Assembly: GCA_964493125.1 (NCBI GenBank)
Contig: CAZBMS010000047.1
Coordinates: 1-11,420, forward strand
DNA from: QGNO01 sp964493125
GTDB lineage: Bacteria > Chloroflexota > Dehalococcoidia > Lucifugimonadales > QGNO01
DNA: 11,420 bases
Direction: 5' to 3'
Part shown: positions 7,830-11,420 of the stretch, one piece after another
Layout: each line of letters begins with the position of its first letter
Numbering within the stretch: position 1 is the stretch's first letter
Made by a program: the position numbers and the translations under genes
Notes under the pieces: model-generated
The model's input: only the letters and a program-made list of their open reading frames with translations
Database searches by the model: none
What the model was told of the DNA's origin: nothing

Positions 7830-9157
7830 TCTTCCACTCCCAGACGCTTTTGGTAGTCAGCATCGATATACGCTAAAGTGCCATTTTCAAGTGAAGGTCC
7901 TGGGTTGTTCAAGTTCTGTAGCCCACCAGCTGCTGTTTTACCCTTCTTTTCTTTCGGCTTAGGAGGAACTTCCGCTATAACGTTGGCTGATTCCAGGTCT
8001 CCGAGCTCTTTTTTGCTGAAGCCTAGGAGTTCGCCAAATATGGCATCGTTGTGTTCCCCCAGATATGGGGTGGGCCTCCTGAAATATGAGGGGGTCTTAG
8101 AAGCTTTCCATGGTCTGCCCACAAACATTCTGGCCCCAAATCCGGACTCAGGTGAGTGCTCCATTTTTTCGTAAAAGCCTCTGGCTTTCATGTGGGGATC
8201 TACCATTATTTCTGCTGAATTAGGCACAATTGAAGCTGGGATTCCGCTATTTTGCAAAAGATGCATTAATTCATATGCATCGTAGTTGATAGTCCAAGCC
8301 TTCAGATTTCCATCAAGTTTATCTTGATTTTGGTGCCGTCCCGACCGGCTTGAAAATTCTGAGTTGTTTGCCCATTCGGGATCCCCCATGATTCCCTTGA
8401 GAGAGTCCCATTGTTCAGATGATTCCACGGCGATAGCTATCCATTTATCGTCGCCAATACACGGATAAACTCCGTGAGGCGCGTGATAGGGGTGTCGATT
8501 GGCCATTCGGGTGCCATTACGCCCATTTGAAAAGAAGTCTAGTAGTTCGACTCCTAACGTGGTTACACCTACCTGATACATTCCTAAGTCTATATGCTGT
8601 CCTTTCCCTGTTTCAGCTCTGAAGTTAAGGGCAGCTAGTATCGAGAACACGGTCATCCATGCCGCATGGATATCAATCCAGGCTCCACCAACCTGTCGCG
8701 GGCCCTGATCCATATAACCGGTTTGATTGCTGACGCCGGTTGTGAGCTCTAGAAAGGATCCTATCCCGGTATATCTTTTCCACGGTCCCGTTTGGCCAAA
8801 TCCGGTGTTGGATAGCATGATCAAAGTGGGGTTAACCTTTATAAGTTCTTCATACCCCAAGCCTAGTCTTTGAAAGGTTCCTGCACGGTTATTTTCTACA
8901 AGTACGTCACTTACCTTAGCTAAGTCCTTGAAGAGGTCCAGCCCACCATCTCCTCTCAAATTGATAGTTACACCTAGTTTGCCGTGTTGAAGGAACTGAA
9001 ATGGCCCATCTCGATTAGATGATTCTTCCCTGGTGTGGCCTTCGATCTTAATAACCTCTGCACCCATGTCAGCCAGGATATGCATTGCGGTGGGCATGGC
9101 GACATTAGTTGTCGAATCAAGCACCCTGACCCCGGAGAGCATTCCGTCGATTTGCAT
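7826..9157 (-). CDS. CaiB/BaiF (class III) CoA-transferase, catalytic Asp present
   Basis: A 443-residue member of the family III CoA-transferases, which move CoA between carboxylic acids through an aspartyl-CoA thioester. Visible signatures are GVRVLDSTTNVAMP (residues 9-22), GAEVIKIE (32-39), GVTINL (62-67), SDVLVEN (83-89), FGQTGPW (120-126) and TGKGQHIDLG (183-192). Asp162 in AWIDIHAAW aligns with the catalytic Asp169 of formyl-CoA transferase. The C-terminus carries about 45 extra residues after the fold, starting with the Lys/Pro-rich PPKPKEKKGK, that its neighbour lacks. AAGGAA stands 9 bases before ATG 9157, supporting this start. It overlaps the next CoA-transferase by 4 bases, and the two probably form a heteromer, as known for BbsEF (benzylsuccinate) and SmtAB (malate) enzymes. 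The MFS carrier gene lies 76 bases upstream, which fits import followed by CoA activation. The acid itself is unknown; no beta-oxidation genes are in view. Confidence 0.9.
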   Translation of the reverse strand: MQIDGMLSGVRVLDSTTNVAMPTAMHILADMGAEVIKIEGHTREESSNRDGPFQFLQHGKLGVTINLRGDGGLDLFKDLAKVSDVLVENNRAGTFQRLGLGYEELIKVNPTLIMLSNTGFGQTGPWKRYTGIGSFLELTTGVSNQTGYMDQGPRQVGGAWIDIHAAWMTVFSILAALNFRAETGKGQHIDLGMYQVGVTTLGVELLDFFSNGRNGTRMANRHPYHAPHGVYPCIGDDKWIAIAVESSEQWDSLKGIMGDPEWANNSEFSSRSGRHQNQDKLDGNLKAWTINYDAYELMHLLQNSGIPASIVPNSAEIMVDPHMKARGFYEKMEHSPESGFGARMFVGRPWKASKTPSYFRRPTPYLGEHNDAIFGELLGFSKKELGDLESANVIAEVPPKPKEKKGKTAAGGLQNLNNPGPSLENGTLAYIDADYQKRLGVEE

Positions 9158-9233
9158 ATATCTATTTTCCTTAACGCGAAACCTGATGAGATTGCATTTT
9201 CAGGCAATAGTACCTTAAATTTATCTTCCTGTA

Positions 9234-10508
9234 CTAACTATTAGTAAGATTAGGTCTGCGAGTCGTAAGTATTAATATAGCCCCAGCAAAACATACCACT
9301 GAAAGTCCTACGAATGGTACTAGATAAGACCCTTGCGTATCGTATAGGCGCCCTGCTAGCACCGGAGCAGCGACCATAATAATGTTCATTGGTACCTGGG
9401 ACATACCAAGGATAGTTCCGAAAGCCTTTTTGCCGAAATATTCTCCGCGTATAGATACTAGGAGCGGAACTCTGCCTCCAAATCCTATGCCAAAAATGAA
9501 TGCAAACAGGAAAGCCATTGGAAGGCTGCTCCAGATAGCCAATATTAATATTCCGAACCCCTGTATTGTGATGAACATTGCTATGAGTGGTGGCTTTGAG
9601 AAGCGATCGCCTAGGTAACCGGAAAACACTTGCACTACAACTGCGGTGGTGGTGTAAGTTGCAACGACGGTACTGGCCATTTGAAGTGACATGCCGGTGT
9701 CTGTAAGGGCTGGTATTACATGGATAGTTATCGTTACGAAAGCCGTTGCTCCCAATCCGTGAGTTATAGCTATTGTCCAGAAAGCCCATGTCTTTAAAGC
9801 TTGCATCATAGTGAAATTCACGGTATCGGCAGGCTCTATATCGGCATTATTCTCAGTAGATTGCTCGGGTTCCAAATCTCCATCCGGTAGGAGCCCATAC
9901 TCTTCCGGGCGATTTTTTATAACCTTGGTTATAGGGAAAGCCAACGCAAAAATAATTATGCCTAAACTGAATGCAGTATTTTGCCAGCCAAACGAAGTGA
10001 TAGATAAGGCTAAGATTGGGACAATTAGCCCGCCAACGCTATTTCCTGACATGCCTATGGCCGTTGCGAGAGCCCTCCGTCTAGTGAACCAGTTGTTAAT
10101 GAGGCTCATTAATGGAATGAATCCTCCCAGCCCCGCACCGGTGAAGATAATTAGAAACGCGACATAAAAATCAATCAGGTTGCGTATGAAGGCAAGAGCT
10201 ACTAATCCCACACCTAATATCAAAAGGCCGATGAGTATAACTCGACGCGCCCCCATTAGATCAGTCATGTAACCTTCGATAGGACCTAGTAGTGCTCCCT
10301 CTACACGGCTAAGTGAAAATGCACCGGATAGGGCAGCTCTACTCCATCCGAAATGCCGCTCAAGAGCGACGAAAAAGGTTCCTAGTCCTAGAAAAGTGGG
10401 AGCCAAAACTACTCCGAATAAGAATAGGGAGAGGCCTACGAGCTTCCATCCATAAAATATGCGGCTTGGATGCCTTATGTATCCAAGTGCTATTTCAGCC
10501 TGATGCAT
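9234..10508 (-). CDS. MFS transporter, monocarboxylate / oxalate-formate antiporter type
   Basis: A 424-residue inner-membrane carrier with about 12 hydrophobic segments. It opens with a short polar tail and then FYGWKLVG, followed by FGWSRAALSGAFSLSR, typical of the monocarboxylate/oxalate-formate group of the major facilitator superfamily. Motif A is present as GYMTDLMGARR between the second and third segments, and NWFTRRRALA precedes the fifth. NRPEEYGLLPDG marks the central cytoplasmic loop; a second motif A-like GYLGDRFSKPP occurs in the C-terminal half. The family mostly carries small carboxylates by symport or antiport. Its place as first gene before two CoA-transferases supports a carboxylic acid as cargo. 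Only a weak GGAT stands before ATG 10508. A perfect TATAAT about 120 bases upstream suggests it heads the transcript. The exact substrate is not deducible. Confidence 0.88.
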   Translation of the reverse strand: MHQAEIALGYIRHPSRIFYGWKLVGLSLFLFGVVLAPTFLGLGTFFVALERHFGWSRAALSGAFSLSRVEGALLGPIEGYMTDLMGARRVILIGLLILGVGLVALAFIRNLIDFYVAFLIIFTGAGLGGFIPLMSLINNWFTRRRALATAIGMSGNSVGGLIVPILALSITSFGWQNTAFSLGIIIFALAFPITKVIKNRPEEYGLLPDGDLEPEQSTENNADIEPADTVNFTMMQALKTWAFWTIAITHGLGATAFVTITIHVIPALTDTGMSLQMASTVVATYTTTAVVVQVFSGYLGDRFSKPPLIAMFITIQGFGILILAIWSSLPMAFLFAFIFGIGFGGRVPLLVSIRGEYFGKKAFGTILGMSQVPMNIIMVAAPVLAGRLYDTQGSYLVPFVGLSVVCFAGAILILTTRRPNLTNS

Positions 10509-10624
10509 GTTTTATCCGAAGATTTTATTTTGTTCATACCAACGAGATTAATCCTGATAAACTGCTAAGGACAATATGTTAGCGAGACGCATTGTTGCTG
10601 TTGATGGTTGAGTGTGTGCCTGAC

Positions 10625-10653
10625 ATTATAGACTTTTCCAGTCGGCGTTTATA
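10625..10653 (-). promoter_or_regulatory. Candidate promoter for the six-gene minus-strand run
   Basis: The minus strand has a perfect -10 hexamer TATAAT at 10625-10630. Seventeen bases upstream the hexamer TATAAA (10648-10653) matches the -35 consensus at only three of six positions. Transcription would start near 10618, leaving a leader of about 110 bases before ATG 10508. The weak -35 could mean an activator is needed. Confidence 0.4.
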
Positions 10654-10699
10654 TATCATACATATCGTTCAAAAATCCTTTGACTAACTTCGTGACGAA

Positions 10700-10728
10700 T
10701 TGGAATCTATCAACAGCGTAATTATACC
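10700..10728 (+). promoter_or_regulatory. Candidate promoter for the DHA2-type transporter
   Basis: TTGGAA (10700-10705) and TATACC (10723-10728) are 17 bases apart, each matching the sigma-70 consensus at four of six positions. The start point would fall near 10735, only about 14 bases before the GTG start. Such a short leader would agree with the missing Shine-Dalgarno sequence there. The match is weak enough to arise by chance. Confidence 0.25.
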
Positions 10729-10748
10729 TTTATGGTCGTTTGATAACT

Positions 10749-11420
10749 GTGTTTAAGAAACTTGCGATAGAAAAATATAGTTACGATCGGATATCGCCTA
10801 CTCAACGCTGGTTGATCGCGATTAGTGCGGGGCTTGGATTGTATCTTTTGTCTCTTGATTCCACTGTGAATGTTGCCTTGCCAGCGATAACCGAAGATTT
10901 TGGAGCCTCTTTGCCAGTAATTCAGTGGATCATAATAGCCTACCTATCAGTTCGTGCTGCTATTGTCATAGGTGCAGGTGGATTAGCTGATCGAATAGGG
11001 CTCAAAAGGATCTTTCTCCTAGGGTTAATTGTATACACCATAAGCGTGTTTGCTATTGGGATAACTCCTAACTTGTTTGGGATATTCGGTCTCCGTGTTG
11101 TTCAGGCGATAGGTGCTGGTATGACCTTCGCGACTGCGCCCGCGATAGTAGGAACGGCATTTTCGAAGGAAAAACGGGGCATAGGAATAGGAATTGTGAC
11201 GGCAGGTTTGGCTTTGGGAATGGTAACCGGCACGTTGGCAGCCGGTACATTGGTAGATGGTATTGGTTGGAGATACATATTTATTTTTAGGGTTCCTATA
11301 GGTCTTGCGGTTACTCTTCTCTCTTTACTCGTAATACCTTGGGGTAACGCCACGGATGGCCCCTTAAGGTCATTTGATCTGCTAGGTTTGTCACTATTGT
11401 TAGTAGGCGTTGTCGCCTTT
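10749..11420 (+). CDS. MFS transporter, DHA2 (EmrB/QacA-type), N-terminal part (cut by window edge)
   Basis: The open frame gives 224 residues from GTG 10749-10751 and runs off the right edge. Full-length members have about 450-550 residues and 14 membrane segments; about six and the start of a seventh are seen here. Recognisable parts are SLDSTVNVALPAITEDFG (residues 35-52), VIQWIIIAYLS, motif A GGLADRIGLKR, LRVVQAIGAGM, and GWRYIFIFRVPIGL. The last usually reads NVPIG; here Arg replaces Asn. The motif C region (GTLAAGTLVD) lacks the usual Pro. DHA2 members are proton-driven exporters of drugs or other organic compounds, so efflux is the likely role. GTG 10749 was chosen because about 20 polar residues then precede the first membrane segment; TTG 10740 is an alternative. 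Neither has a Shine-Dalgarno sequence. It diverges from the minus-strand run. Confidence 0.85.
   Translation, partial: MFKKLAIEKYSYDRISPTQRWLIAISAGLGLYLLSLDSTVNVALPAITEDFGASLPVIQWIIIAYLSVRAAIVIGAGGLADRIGLKRIFLLGLIVYTISVFAIGITPNLFGIFGLRVVQAIGAGMTFATAPAIVGTAFSKEKRGIGIGIVTAGLALGMVTGTLAAGTLVDGIGWRYIFIFRVPIGLAVTLLSLLVIPWGNATDGPLRSFDLLGLSLLLVGVVAF

Larger units (their letters stand above)
10509..10748. other. Divergent intergenic region between two MFS genes
   Basis: This 240-base AT-rich gap separates the minus-strand run from the plus-strand DHA2 transporter. It holds candidate promoters for both directions and an AT-rich patch near 10651-10666. I found no convincing operator dyad, riboswitch or terminator. 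No regulator gene adjoins it inside the window. Confidence 0.6.

Noticed and set aside
9182..9208. Short inverted repeats in the 76-base gap before the first CoA-transferase (CCTGA/TCAGG and ATTGC/GCAAT)
   Set aside because: Stems are only 5 base pairs, they overlap each other, and no T-run follows on the minus strand, so a terminator is not supported.
9250..9789. A 179-codon minus-strand open frame in another phase inside the MFS carrier gene
   Set aside because: The protein is rich in Arg, Ser and His with no domain, while the overlapping frame encodes a clear MFS carrier.
10490..10592. Two tiny minus-strand open frames (10592-10548, 14 residues; 10537-10490, 15 residues) that could be leader peptides of the MFS carrier gene
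   Set aside because: Neither has a Shine-Dalgarno sequence or an attenuator-like structure after it; frames this short arise by chance.
10680..10708. TTGACT at 10680-10685 as a -35 box for the plus-strand transporter
   Set aside because: At 17 bases spacing the -10 would be GAATCT, which matches the consensus at only two of six positions; the TTGGAA/TATACC pair fits better.

Overview
The window holds seven genes. Six lie on the minus strand as one tightly spaced run (10508 down to 1, the last cut by the window edge); one, also cut, lies on the plus strand at the right end. The only non-coding stretch above 100 bases is the 240-base divergent gap 10509-10748. I see no tRNA, rRNA, CRISPR array, insertion sequence or attachment site.

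Organism: a diderm or otherwise lipoprotein-exporting bacterium. The Thr/Pro-rich linker after the lipobox of the large protein (runs such as TPKPTATKIPT and PSPTPTTIP) and the paired class III CoA-transferases beside an MFS carrier suggest Chloroflexota, possibly the marine SAR202 group. This is inference from style, not a sequence match.

Layout in transcription order on the minus strand: (1) an MFS carrier of the monocarboxylate/oxalate-formate type, 10508-9234; (2) a CaiB/BaiF CoA-transferase with the catalytic Asp, 9157-7826; (3) a second CaiB/BaiF protein overlapping it by 4 bases and lacking that Asp, 7829-6606; (4) a 1514-residue lipoprotein with repeated beta-sandwich domains and a C-terminal M23-type metallopeptidase domain, 6573-2029; (5) an exported beta-propeller/dihaem cytochrome c protein, 1990-149, whose only sensible start is a CTG codon; (6) the N-terminus of a small lipoprotein, 116 to the edge. 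Gaps are 76, -4, 32, 38 and 32 bases, so these may be one operon, with a consensus -10 box at 10625-10630 as its likely promoter. Divergent from it is the N-terminal part of a DHA2-type MFS transporter (10749 onward).

How they might work together: genes 1-3 look like uptake of a carboxylic acid followed by CoA activation by a heteromeric CoA-transferase. Genes 4-6 are all envelope proteins. Whether the two halves serve one process is unknown; small gaps alone do not prove it. The most unusual points are the Asp-plus/Asp-minus CoA-transferase pair, the giant multi-domain M23 lipoprotein and the CTG start of the haem protein. I found no sign of a defence or mobile system.
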